DNA of 64,000 nt from Sulfurimonas sp. (GTDB lineage: Bacteria > Campylobacterota > Campylobacteria > Campylobacterales > Sulfurimonadaceae): NCBI RefSeq assembly GCF_041583195.1, contig NZ_JBFHGL010000001.1:248001-312000 (forward strand). The letters run 5' to 3'. Below the pieces are notes generated by a model. The model made no database searches. It was not told the origin of the DNA and worked only from the letters and a program-made list of their open reading frames with translations. Positions 18,237-27,900 of the stretch are shown piece after piece. The first letter of the stretch is position 1. Each line of letters starts with the position of its first letter. Both the position numbers and the translations under genes were made by a program.

Positions 18237-20372
18237 TCAAATTAACATTGAAACAACATTATAAGTTATAAATCCTAACAGATATGCAACTATTGATGTA
18301 AATCCTAACAAATAAAAGAAATACTTTACATGTCCAGCTTCACGAGTAAACACTATAGATGCAGCTAAACATGGAAGATAAACCATAACTACTACTATAA
18401 ATGCCATTGCTGATGCAAAACTAATTTCATTTTTAATTATATTTTTAAGGGAGCGGTTTTCTTCATCAACACTATCACCAAGTGAATATAATACTCCTAA
18501 AGTCGAAACAACAACCTCTTTTGCAGCAAGTCCAGTTTGAAGTGCAACATTCATCTTCCAGTCAAACCCTAAAGGTGCAAATATAGGTTCTGTAAATTTA
18601 CCGATTTTACCTAGATAACTTTGTTCTAACAACTCTTCAGCTAAAGCATTTTCTAATCGAGCGGCTTCATCGTCACTTTTAGCTAGCTCAATCTTAGACT
18701 CAAAACTCTTCTCAAGTTCCAAATTATGTGGGTAGTTACTTAAAAACCAAATTAACATAGATGCAGCAGCTATAAAAGTACCTGCTTTTTTAAGATACAT
18801 CAACGTTTTTGTAACAACCGTGTGCCAAATTAGTTTTAATGACGGCAAACGATACTTTGGCATCTCCATAACAAAAGGCTCATCTACACCTTTAAACGCA
18901 GTAAGTTTTAGTATTTTAGCTGCTATTAAACCAAGTATAGCCCCACCTATATATATTCCAAATAGCACATTCCCTGCCATCTGTTCAGAGAAAAAAGCTC
19001 CTGCGAAAAGTACATATACAGGTAGTCTTGCACCACATGACATAAAACCTATAATAAACAGTGTTAAAAGTCTGTCACGATCATTTTTTAATATTCTTGC
19101 ACTCATATACGCTGGAATTGAACACCCAAAACCTGTTACAAGTGGTATAAAACTCTGTCCGTGCATTCCAAATCTATGGAAAAACCCATCTAATAAAAAT
19201 GCTACCCTTGCCATATAACCTGTTGACTCAAGAAGCGCTATACCTATAAATAAAATCACAATATTTGGAACAAAAAGTACAACTGCCCCTACTCCGGCAA
19301 TGAGACCATCAACCACAAGTGATCGAACATCATCATTTGCAATTGTTGCACCTATTGTTTCACCGGCCCAACCAAAAAAAGAGTCTATCCAGTCCATAGG
19401 AATCGAACCAATTTCAAATGTTAGTTGAAACAACGACCACATAAAAAATAAGAATATCGGTATACCAAAAAATTGATGGATCAAAACACTATCAATCTTT
19501 TCTGTTAAAGTCTTTTTTTCTTCGACTTTTTCTTGTATAAGAACTTCTGCAACTATACCTCTGTTAAAAGAAGCATATTCTTCTGCAAACGCCTCTTTAA
19601 CATCATCACTGTCATGATGCAGTTCTATGTGTTTTGTTGCTTCAAGTAAAACAGGCTGTAACTCTGTCCAAACAGGATCATCATGAAGTCTTGCATACGT
19701 TTGTTTATTATTCTTTAATAGATTAATAGCAATATTTCTATAAAGGTTTCTTGACTCAAATTTATGTTTTTCTAGATGAGTAGCGATTGTTGTGATCTCC
19801 TGCTCGACAGCCTCACTAAAAATTAACTTAGGAGTTTTAATCTCTTTTTGTGATTCTTCTAAAATCGCTTCTAGTAGATCATCTATACCTTTTTTTGTAG
19901 CAGCTGATACTTTTACACAAGGTACACCGACTAATTTAGACATATATTTTTCTAAAATGTTTATGCCCTCTTTTTCCGCTTCATCACTCATATTTAGTGC
20001 GATAACCAGATTCTTACCTAGAGTCATAAGCTCTGATGTAAGTTGCAGGTTTTTCTCTAAATTTGTTGAATCCACAACATTGACTATTAAGTCATACCCT
20101 TTATCACACAAATAGTCATGAGTAACTCTCTCTTCAATCGTATAATCTGTAAAAGCATAAGTACCAGGAAGATCAACTACCGTAAAATGGTAATCTTTAT
20201 AATCAAAAAGTACTTCTGATTTCTCAACCGTTACACCGGTAAAATTACCTACATGTAAGTGTGCATTTGAGATTGAGTTGATAAGCATACTCTTACCAAC
20301 ATTTGGTTGTCCAACTAGTGCTACCTTTATATGGTCAGCTGTTACAGGACAAACTTTTGGTTCTGTATTCAC
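18237..20372 (-). CDS. feoB: Ferrous iron transporter B
   Basis: FeoB imports Fe2+ across the inner membrane. The 711-residue protein has an N-terminal G domain with G1 GQPNVGKSM (about 21-29), G2 GNFTGVTVEKSE, G3 VVDLPGTYAF and G4 NMSD, a helical spacer, then a membrane part with two Gate motifs (FVPNIVILFIGIALLESTGYMAR and the C-terminal repeat). GFGCSIPAYMSARIL is the conserved cysteine-containing helix. It overlaps feoA by 4 nt (ATGA). A Fur-box-like site sits upstream of feoA. Confidence 0.97.
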   Translation of the reverse strand: MNTEPKVCPVTADHIKVALVGQPNVGKSMLINSISNAHLHVGNFTGVTVEKSEVLFDYKDYHFTVVDLPGTYAFTDYTIEERVTHDYLCDKGYDLIVNVVDSTNLEKNLQLTSELMTLGKNLVIALNMSDEAEKEGINILEKYMSKLVGVPCVKVSAATKKGIDDLLEAILEESQKEIKTPKLIFSEAVEQEITTIATHLEKHKFESRNLYRNIAINLLKNNKQTYARLHDDPVWTELQPVLLEATKHIELHHDSDDVKEAFAEEYASFNRGIVAEVLIQEKVEEKKTLTEKIDSVLIHQFFGIPIFLFFMWSLFQLTFEIGSIPMDWIDSFFGWAGETIGATIANDDVRSLVVDGLIAGVGAVVLFVPNIVILFIGIALLESTGYMARVAFLLDGFFHRFGMHGQSFIPLVTGFGCSIPAYMSARILKNDRDRLLTLFIIGFMSCGARLPVYVLFAGAFFSEQMAGNVLFGIYIGGAILGLIAAKILKLTAFKGVDEPFVMEMPKYRLPSLKLIWHTVVTKTLMYLKKAGTFIAAASMLIWFLSNYPHNLELEKSFESKIELAKSDDEAARLENALAEELLEQSYLGKIGKFTEPIFAPLGFDWKMNVALQTGLAAKEVVVSTLGVLYSLGDSVDEENRSLKNIIKNEISFASAMAFIVVVMVYLPCLAASIVFTREAGHVKYFFYLLGFTSIVAYLLGFITYNVVSMLI

Positions 20373-20596
20373 AGTTTTTCTACCTCTATCATTTTCGCTT
20401 CAGCACTTCTTAGTGCTAGTCTTGTTTTACCGACTTTAATCTCGATATTGCTTTTTGTAGTCGTATGTTCTAAAACATCTAAAATCGACTCTTTCATAAT
20501 TCCAAAAGAGATAAGTCTTTGCTTTAATTCTGTGTCAGCATATAGTTTAATAACTTTTACTTTGTCATCTTTTTTACAATCATATAGTGTTTTCAT
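20369..20596 (-). CDS. feoA: FeoA family protein
   Basis: A 75-residue SH3-like cytosolic partner of FeoB needed for ferrous iron uptake. The family pattern LYADTELKQRLISFGIMKESILDVLEHT, then IEIKVGKTRLALRSAEAKMIEV is complete. It is the first gene of feoAB and probably iron-regulated through the site at 20619. Confidence 0.93.
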   Translation of the reverse strand: MKTLYDCKKDDKVKVIKLYADTELKQRLISFGIMKESILDVLEHTTTKSNIEIKVGKTRLALRSAEAKMIEVEKL

Positions 20597-20618
20597 TTTG
20601 TTTCTTTAAAGTATTTTT

Positions 20619-20638
20619 ATAATGATAATGAATATCAT
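20619..20638. promoter_or_regulatory. Fur-box-like site upstream of feoAB
   Basis: ATAATGATAATGAATATCAT matches the classical Fur consensus (GATAATGATAATCATTATC) well in the left half and in the closing ATC, and lies 23 nt upstream of the feoA ATG. It is expected to repress feoAB when iron is plentiful. Confidence 0.7.
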
Positions 20639-20720
20639 ATTAAAAAAAGATAAAAATTGATAATAGTTTTCAAAATTATACTTTTTATATTACTGATATT
20701 ATCGATACAATATGTATTCC

Positions 20721-21932
20721 CTAAAAACTGTAACTAGCCATAACCCTTACATGTTCCCAGTCGTTTTCATTAGTTACACTGCTTAGTCTATCTTCACTCT
20801 TAACATAGATTACATAAGCTGCAAACTCATCATTGTAATTGTATTCTACACCCATATCTTGTTCTACAATATGTGCTTTATCTCCAACTGAATCCGGATC
20901 ACCTTTAAAATCACCGTAAGCATAAAATAGAGAAAAATCTCCCAATGCATATGAAGCACCGCCAACATAAGAAGTAGCATCTCTGTCTGCAGTGATCTCA
21001 TCAAGAATCATAATATCCATGCTCGTAAATAATGCACCACCTCCAAAACCTGAGAAACTGCTTTTGTTTTTCTCTTTTGAAGACTCATTATAAGCTGCAC
21101 CAACAGTTAAATCACTTACACTTAATTCTACCATTGCACCATATATATTTGCTTCAATTGCACTTTTATCTTGTTCAGACTCATTCAAGTATTGCGCTGC
21201 AACAGATAAACCTATATCTTCTGAAAACTCATGTGTATACGACAACTCTGCATAAACAGCGTGATTTGCATTTTCACCTCCGTTAATGCCGTAGTACCAA
21301 AGCTGAGCATCTATAATATTTGAATATGAAGCACCTATAAATGTAGTACCATTATGTCCAGTATTCACCCACTCATCATCAAGCCCAGCATCAACACCCT
21401 GCCATCTGTTAAGATAGCCCATAAATACATTTAAACTGTCTGATTTATATTCAGCAGTCACAGCTTCAAAACTGTTTTGTACCATACGTATATCATCACT
21501 GTCTGCAAGTGGTGTATCTATAACTTGACGACCAAACTTATAATCTAAAAAACGCCCTTCATATGCTAAATAAGCTTCACTTAGTTGTGCATATCTTCCA
21601 TCGCTTGATGAAAGTTCATCATTTCTTTTATTTTTATCCAAATCACCAGATGCTTTTTTGATGTCTTCAGAGTATGTTAAAGCAACTGCTCCATTTATAC
21701 CATTGTACTTAGCTGTTTCAAACTTCAAATAAGCACCTGCAGCTGTAGCATAAGTATCTGTTGCAGCTGTTTCTTTAGGATCTTGAGATACATACATAGC
21801 TCTAAGCTGACCGCTTGTTTTACCCTCTTGAAACATTGCTTTAAAACTATCAACCGAGTTAGAATCTTGTTCTGCACTTAGAGAACTTACTAATAAGCTA
21901 CACGTAACTATCGAATATACTATTTTTTTCAT
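20721..21932 (-). CDS. OprD-like outer-membrane porin, probably iron-regulated
   Basis: A 403-residue beta-barrel protein with a signal peptide (MKKIVYSIVTCSLLVSSLSA). The Opr-family start VDSFKAMFQEGKTSGQLRAMYVS and LDYKFGRQVIDTPLADSDDIRMVQNSFEAVTAEY are characteristic of Campylobacterota porins, and the C-terminus VRVMASYSF ends in F. Two Fur-box-like sites lie just upstream, and feoAB follows downstream in the same direction, which suggests a role in passage of iron or an iron-linked solute. That role is inferred. Confidence 0.85.
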   Translation of the reverse strand: MKKIVYSIVTCSLLVSSLSAEQDSNSVDSFKAMFQEGKTSGQLRAMYVSQDPKETAATDTYATAAGAYLKFETAKYNGINGAVALTYSEDIKKASGDLDKNKRNDELSSSDGRYAQLSEAYLAYEGRFLDYKFGRQVIDTPLADSDDIRMVQNSFEAVTAEYKSDSLNVFMGYLNRWQGVDAGLDDEWVNTGHNGTTFIGASYSNIIDAQLWYYGINGGENANHAVYAELSYTHEFSEDIGLSVAAQYLNESEQDKSAIEANIYGAMVELSVSDLTVGAAYNESSKEKNKSSFSGFGGGALFTSMDIMILDEITADRDATSYVGGASYALGDFSLFYAYGDFKGDPDSVGDKAHIVEQDMGVEYNYNDEFAAYVIYVKSEDRLSSVTNENDWEHVRVMASYSF

Positions 21933-21956
21933 AACTTTACCTCTTTTAATTTATGT

Positions 21957-22009
21957 AATGATAATTAATATCAAATTAAAGTATGCTTAATATTGATAGT
22001 AATTATCAT
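21957..22009. promoter_or_regulatory. Two Fur-box-like sites upstream of the porin
   Basis: AATGATAATTAATATCA (21957-21973) and TTGATAGTAATTATCAT (21993-22009) both resemble the Fur consensus and lie 25-77 nt upstream of the porin start. The second abuts the chemoreceptor stop codon. Confidence 0.6.
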
Positions 22010-23635
22010 TTATGTTTTAAATTTATCTATCTGCTCATTCAATTTACTAGTAAGATTTAATAAATGAGTAGATGCATCACTCATTTCACTTGCACTTGTA
22101 GCATTGCTTTGCGAGAACTCATTTATTTTATTAACCTCATCCCTGACTCTATTCATATGCTCACCTGTAACTATGAAGTTATTTGTTGATTCATCATTTG
22201 ACTCAACTGCTTTATTCATAACCTCAGTCACTTCTCCTATACTAGCTTGGATATTTTGAGAAACTATCGACAATTCTTCAATATCTTTTGAGTTACTATT
22301 CATTTCAGAACTGATTTCCATTATAGACTGCACAATTACGTTTATTGTTGCAGATATTTCTGAGAGTGATTTCTGTGTACGCTCAGCCAGTTTTCTAACC
22401 TCATCTGCAACAACAGCAAAACCTCGTCCGTGTTCACCTGCGCGAGCCGCTTCAATAGCTGCATTTAAAGCTAAAAGATTTGTTTGATCTGCGATATCAT
22501 TTATAACAGTTAAAACCTCTTTAACTTGTTCAGCTTCTTGAGAAAGTGTTTGAATTTTATGTGTAACTTCAGTTTCTAACTCTGAAGCTTTATGTACTTT
22601 TTGAGAAATATTTATGATCTCATTTTTAGCAACATTAAGTTTTTCATTAGCCTTAACTACTTCTTCTTTTGTTTTTTTAGCTTCTTCTACATAGACAACT
22701 ATTTCATCCTGTATATCTTTCGTAGTATTAGTTGTCTCTATAACAATATCACTTGATAATTTTATATTATTTCCAACAGCCATTGAAGATTTTGTTAACT
22801 GCTCTGATATTGAAACGTTTTCCTCAGATGTCTGATGTATAGAATATAGAACTTTCGATATCTCTTTTGTTACAGTATTTAATGAGATTGCAATATCTGC
22901 TATCTCATTTTTCCCTTCTATTTTCAATTCTTCAGAAAGGTCTAGTCCTTCCATCTTCTTTAAGTGTTCATGGATAGATTTTATACTTACTATAATTGCA
23001 CCTATTGCTAAAAATGCCGCTATTATAGTTACGATTAACAAGAATCCTGTTGTTAAAGTCTGATGTAAAATATACTCATTACTTTGAGCTATTTTATCGG
23101 CAGCTTTTTCGTTTTCCTCCATATGCTCTTTTATCCAGAATTCTAATTTGTTTGAAAGTTTTTCTGCATAAGGATCGAGTTCTAACATCATTTTGTTACC
23201 CTCTTCTGCACCAAAGTCAATATAGGTATGCGCCATTTTCTGACCTATTTTATAATAATTTGCAAAATTAGATTTAAAATCTTTTAGTTCCTGAACCATC
23301 TCAGGCTCTTGATACTTAATATGCTCAGCTATCATATGATCAAGCAGTTTATTACCGGCATTAAAATAGTTTTCGGCTTCACTAAACCCATCATCAAATC
23401 CCTCTTTTGCTCTTGTAGCAGATATATCCGTTAACCACTGCTGCACCTGAATCACATTTATTTTTAAATTTAAAAAATTAAATGCATGAGGCAATATCTC
23501 TGTTCTTTTTTCAACAATTTTATTTTTGACATCATTAACATTTGTAAAAGTTAGTATTAAGTTGATCATGATGACAGCTAAAACAACTCCAGCTGCTCCA
23601 TATAAAACAGTATTTATTTTTATATTTTTTAACAT
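22010..23635 (-). CDS. Methyl-accepting chemotaxis protein
   Basis: A 541-residue chemoreceptor. An N-terminal helix (about 10-30), a periplasmic four-helix-bundle-like sensor (about 35-185), a second helix (about 195-220), HAMP-like sequence and a cytoplasmic signalling domain follow. The hairpin tip is [42 protein letters not shown] (about 405-445). I choose the ATG at 23635, which follows a GGGAG Shine-Dalgarno; a longer frame to 23704 would add a non-membrane extension ahead of the first helix. The ligand is unknown. No pentapeptide receptor for CheR is visible at the C-terminus. Confidence 0.92.
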   Translation of the reverse strand: MLKNIKINTVLYGAAGVVLAVIMINLILTFTNVNDVKNKIVEKRTEILPHAFNFLNLKINVIQVQQWLTDISATRAKEGFDDGFSEAENYFNAGNKLLDHMIAEHIKYQEPEMVQELKDFKSNFANYYKIGQKMAHTYIDFGAEEGNKMMLELDPYAEKLSNKLEFWIKEHMEENEKAADKIAQSNEYILHQTLTTGFLLIVTIIAAFLAIGAIIVSIKSIHEHLKKMEGLDLSEELKIEGKNEIADIAISLNTVTKEISKVLYSIHQTSEENVSISEQLTKSSMAVGNNIKLSSDIVIETTNTTKDIQDEIVVYVEEAKKTKEEVVKANEKLNVAKNEIINISQKVHKASELETEVTHKIQTLSQEAEQVKEVLTVINDIADQTNLLALNAAIEAARAGEHGRGFAVVADEVRKLAERTQKSLSEISATINVIVQSIMEISSEMNSNSKDIEELSIVSQNIQASIGEVTEVMNKAVESNDESTNNFIVTGEHMNRVRDEVNKINEFSQSNATSASEMSDASTHLLNLTSKLNEQIDKFKT

Positions 23636-23753
23636 TAAGACTCCCATGTTATTAAAACTTCTTATACATTTTATTCCTAAATATATTACATTCAACTTAA
23701 ACATATATTGTTAATGTTTTAAAATATGTAAATAAACTTTTCTCTCTTTTTGA

Positions 23754-23759
23754 TATAAT
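23754..23759 (+). promoter_or_regulatory. -10 element of the pssA-like gene
   Basis: TATAAT within TTTGATATAATAACGCG, about 29 nt before the ATG at 23788, with an AAGG Shine-Dalgarno between them. Confidence 0.55.
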
Positions 23760-23787
23760 AACGCGATAAAATGCTTCAAGGTAACAA

Positions 23788-24345
23788 ATGAAATTTCTTT
23801 TTACTTCTTCTTCTCAATTTAATCTTGCAAACATGTTTACGTTTGTAAATATCACAGCTGGTCTATTAGCCGTTTATTTTATAACTGAACAAAACTTTTT
23901 TGTAGCAATTATTATGGCATGGATAGGCGGAGCTTTCGATATATTTGATGGAAAAATAGCTAGAAAATACGGTTTGTCAAATGAATTTGGAATTCAATTA
24001 GATAGTTTTGCAGACTTTTTAAGTTTTGTTCTCGTACCTGTATTTTTAATTTTTGAAGCTGTATATGCTAATGCAAATATTGGTAATCTAATTATAGTTG
24101 CTGGAGCAATAAGTATCTACTACGTTATATCAGGTTTAAGACGTCTTATATACTTTAATATAAATGCAGATGCAGGACAAGTTGAAAATTACTTTACAGG
24201 TGTACCTACTCCGCTTGGAGCTATACTATTATGGCTTGTTTATCTTGGGTATATATATTCTGTAATTCCAGTTTACTTAGTTATGGGGATAATGATTTTA
24301 ATTGGTTGGAGTTTAAATTCGAAGATCAAAGTAAAACATTTATAG
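23788..24345 (+). CDS. pssA: CDP-alcohol phosphatidyltransferase, PssA-like
   Basis: A 185-residue inner-membrane enzyme with about five or six helices. The signature DG-x2-AR-x8-G-x3-D-x3-D is complete (FDGKIARKYG to DSFADF, about residues 52-75). The block YFTGVPTPLGAILL (about 131-144) is typical of type II phosphatidylserine synthases, which make phosphatidylserine from CDP-diacylglycerol and serine as the precursor of phosphatidylethanolamine. It is shorter than many PssA proteins, so another CDP-alcohol transfer is possible. It converges on the DoxX gene with a 2-nt gap. Confidence 0.82.
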   Translation: MKFLFTSSSQFNLANMFTFVNITAGLLAVYFITEQNFFVAIIMAWIGGAFDIFDGKIARKYGLSNEFGIQLDSFADFLSFVLVPVFLIFEAVYANANIGNLIIVAGAISIYYVISGLRRLIYFNINADAGQVENYFTGVPTPLGAILLWLVYLGYIYSVIPVYLVMGIMILIGWSLNSKIKVKHL

Positions 24346-24347
24346 TT

Positions 24348-24737
24348 TTACTTTGCGTTTACTGCATATTTTCCACTACCTAACATAAAGATAGATATAC
24401 ACATAATTAGATATAAAAATGGGAGTTCAAAAGTAGGAGCACCGTGTTTTCCAAGCTCAAACAGAGTTGAACTATGAGCTAACAATATAGCCATTAACAT
24501 ATTAAACGCTAGTCCTACTGATGCTATTCTTGCATATAAACCTAAGATAATCAACACCGGAAAAACAAGCTCACCAATAAATACTCCATAAGCAAAAAAT
24601 TCCGGTAACCCTGCATTTGTCGTAAGATAACGAACACCGCTAATACCGTTGATCACTTTTTCAAAGCCGTGGAACAACATCAAAACACCTACACTTACTC
24701 TTAATAATAACTTTGCGATATCTGGGGAATAAAACAC
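24348..24737 (-). CDS. DoxX family membrane protein
   Basis: A 129-residue protein with four membrane helices and the DoxX pattern LLLRVSVGVLMLFHGFEKVINGISGV at the start, then FAYGVFIGELVFPVLIILGLYARIASVGLAFNML. DoxX proteins are loosely tied to thiol or quinone redox and sulfur oxidation, but most members have no proven role. The start is a GTG 6 nt after a GGAG Shine-Dalgarno. It is the last host gene before the prophage; its own promoter (TATAAA near 24755) is on the host side of the att core. Confidence 0.85.
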   Translation of the reverse strand: MFYSPDIAKLLLRVSVGVLMLFHGFEKVINGISGVRYLTTNAGLPEFFAYGVFIGELVFPVLIILGLYARIASVGLAFNMLMAILLAHSSTLFELGKHGAPTFELPFLYLIMCISIFMLGSGKYAVNAK

Positions 24738-24781
24738 TCTAACTCCTTCAAAACATTTTATAATTTATTTATTGATGTATA

Positions 24782-24796
24782 ATATCTAAAAGGAAA
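24782..24796. other. attL core candidate
   Basis: ATATCTAAAAGGAAA, repeated identically at 59043-59057. It overlaps the last two bases of a TATAAT (24778-24783) on the host side. Fusing the left flank to the right flank restores a -10, an AAAGGAAA Shine-Dalgarno and the ATG of the response regulator. Confidence 0.7.
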
Positions 24797-24901
24797 GAAT
24801 ACATACCTTAATATTTGTCATAGACAAAGCCTAAATTTAAAGTCAAATATTCTCTATAAACAACTTTGACTTATTTCTCTTGACATTCTATTGACAAAAA
24901 A

Positions 24902-24922
24902 AGGTACAAAAAAGGTACACTA
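24902..24922. other. Integrase arm-type repeats, left end
   Basis: AGGTACA occurs twice with 11-bp spacing (24902-24908 and 24913-24919) in a 21-bp block that is 20/21 identical to 58993-59013. The block overlaps the stop codon of the giant protein gene. The two blocks would flank the core on both sides in circular attP, as arm sites do. Confidence 0.55.
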
Positions 24923-27900
24923 CTGATCCTTTTTTATATAAAAATCTTTAATCTGTTTTATCTTTACTCCACTTTTTATTGCATCTCTGATCGCATCTTT
25001 ATTTTTCTTAGCATCATCATAACTTTGAATGTTCCATTTTTTACTCCACTCTTTAAGAGCTTGATTCTCTCTGAAACCTTTAACCATTTTTTTATAGCTT
25101 GATACATCCATGTGTTTTGCTTTAACAGCTTCTTTAGCAAAACGATAAAATCTATCTTGCTGATTTTTAGTATAGATGTTAGTTCCGCTATCTTTATACA
25201 TATTGATCACTTTGTATAGTGCAGCTTTTTCTCTTGTCTCTCCGACTGCTGCTCTCACAAAAGGAATTTTATTTACATCTAGGTCCTCACCTTTGTAAGA
25301 TTTTACTGCAGCATCTGCAGATCTGCTTATAAACTTACCTAATCCACCGGTAGCATATTCAAACAAATAATCTAATGTATTTGGTGATATGTCTATAGCT
25401 CCACTATTGAACTGATCACCGCCTGTAGCAGTATTTAGTGTTTTAGCTATACCTTTAGATGCTTCTGTAGCGTTTTTAGTATGGTTGTATGCTTCTGCTT
25501 TATTGTTTATAGCAAACGGATTATCATTTGGTTTGATGTTACCACCATAAAAGTTTTTATTCATAGCCAGGTCTTGAAAAGGTCTTGCTACAGTAGGTGT
25601 AAACATTTGTTCTAATTCCGGTGCAGTAGAGATAGGTGAAAAAGCATTAGCCATTAGACTAAGAACTCTTTTTGGTATATCACCTGCTTTTATTTCGCCT
25701 TTTTCATACTCTGCAGCTATATCTCCCATAGATTTAAACACATTATATCCGTATGGAATTTTGATAGTTTTATAGCTTCCATCTTCATTCATAAAGATAT
25801 ATGAAGTATCTTTTACATAGCTTGGAATTTTGTCGTATTCATCAGCATTAACACTTTGGTTATACATAGATAATCCATATCCTGTTCCGGCTATAGCTGC
25901 TGCTATACCTTTTGCTTTATTGCTATCTTTTAGTGCTTTGAACATTCTGGTAGTACCTTGAATACTTGCATTGTAGAACATATACATAGTATTCATAAGA
26001 GTACCTTTTTCACCTTTACGGTTGAAGTTTACAGTTAGATTTTTAGCTATTGATGCAGCCTTTTGTTTACTTAGTCCACTATCAAGTGCCATTTTATAAG
26101 CTACTGTTCTAACTCCATTTTCTACTGCAGTATTCATATCATCAACATATTGTAGAACTGCTTTAAACGCTTGTTTTGGTGCTAACTCTCCGTTATATTT
26201 ATCTATGATCGCTTGGCTTCTTGCTTTCATGTCAGATACATTGTACTGCTCTAACCATCCTGTAGTACCACCGTTTCGCTTCATATCCATGAAGATTTTG
26301 CTCCACTCGTTAGAGTTTCTACCTCTTTCTGCTCCAAATATACCTTTTATTGCAGGTCCTACATCTTTTAATATCTTAGCTCTATTGACTTTGATATTAT
26401 CCGGCATATTGATCATAGCTGTTTGTAAGTCTCTCTCAAAGTTTGATACTACGAACTCCGGATTGTATTGTGTATTTACAGATGCTAAAAATCTAACTAC
26501 TTTTTGCACCCCTCTCATTAGACTACCCATCTGTTCAGCATTTAGGTTTTTAAAAGCACTTGCAAGTGCAGGATCGTGAATCACTATCTCTTTAGTTTTT
26601 CCATCTACTTTAACGTGCATAACATTATCAGCTAATTGGTAGTTAGGATTCATACCTACTACCTCACCCATATTATTATACATAGGTGTGTGTCTTACTC
26701 CGCTAACTTCATATAAGCTTTGATCAGGGTATTTTTCTATGAAGTCTAGGAATGACTTACCAACTTTGTTTTTCTCTGCTCTTATGATTGTTTCCTGGTA
26801 TGCTAAGATTGAGTGCATAAGTGGCGATTCTACTGCTCTATCACTACCTTTAGCACGTTTGATCTCTTTACCTTTTACATCAAAACCTCTACCTGTACGC
26901 ATAGCAGGACCATTATTATCCATAATACGCTTTAGAGGTACATAGTTATCGTAAGTTTCATCTATTTTTCTGATAAAATCTTCATTCTCTAATCCCTCTG
27001 TGTAAAGAAGTTTCAATCTGTCACTGTTCATCTTGTAAACCATTTGAGCAACTTCATTAAGTTCTTTATTGTCAGCATATTTTCTGATGATCGCTTCTGC
27101 TAAATCATCACGCATACCACTACCAAACTCTTTTCCGTTAAGCTCGTATATACGTTTGTTACGCTCAATAGCGTGTCTTGCATGAAGATACTCATCTAAA
27201 TCATCTATAGACACTTTAGAAGCAGCTATCTTTTGCATAATAGGCTCTACTGTATCAGCTTCAAAGTCTGATATTCTAGCTTCCACTTTACCATGATATA
27301 GTTCTTCTGTTTGATAAGGATTTATAGCATCTGCTATCTCATCACTACCTGCTTTTGTTTTAATAAGCTGCTTAACTCTGTTGAATTTATCCTGCATCAT
27401 ACGCTGTGCAAACTGCAGCTTAGTCTCATCTGGAAGTGTACCTGCTTCCGGTAGTTTACCGGCTTTGAATTTTCTGTACGCTTTATATGAAGCATAGCCA
27501 CCTGCAGTTACTGCTAAACCTGCAAGTGCTTTAGTTGGATCAAAAGTTAAGTTACCATCTTCATCCTCACCGAAACCTGCAATAGCTCCACTAAATGATG
27601 GTGATGCCATAGCTACCATTCCATCAGGTTGTTTTTCTGGTGACCATCCCCATTCATGTATAGAGTTTCCATCTGTGTAAAGGTCTTTAGCTTTAACTTT
27701 CATTTCTAAAATTTTATAGTTTCCATTAAGAGGACCATCCCCATGCTCTATAGCATAAGTCTTACTTGTTGTCACCCAATCATCAGGATTTATTTTTACA
27801 TCAAGATCTTTAGGAACTGCTCTATATATTGTAACATCAGCGTATGGCTTACCTCTTACTGCTTGAATAATTTTTACAGATTCATCATCCATATTTTTAT

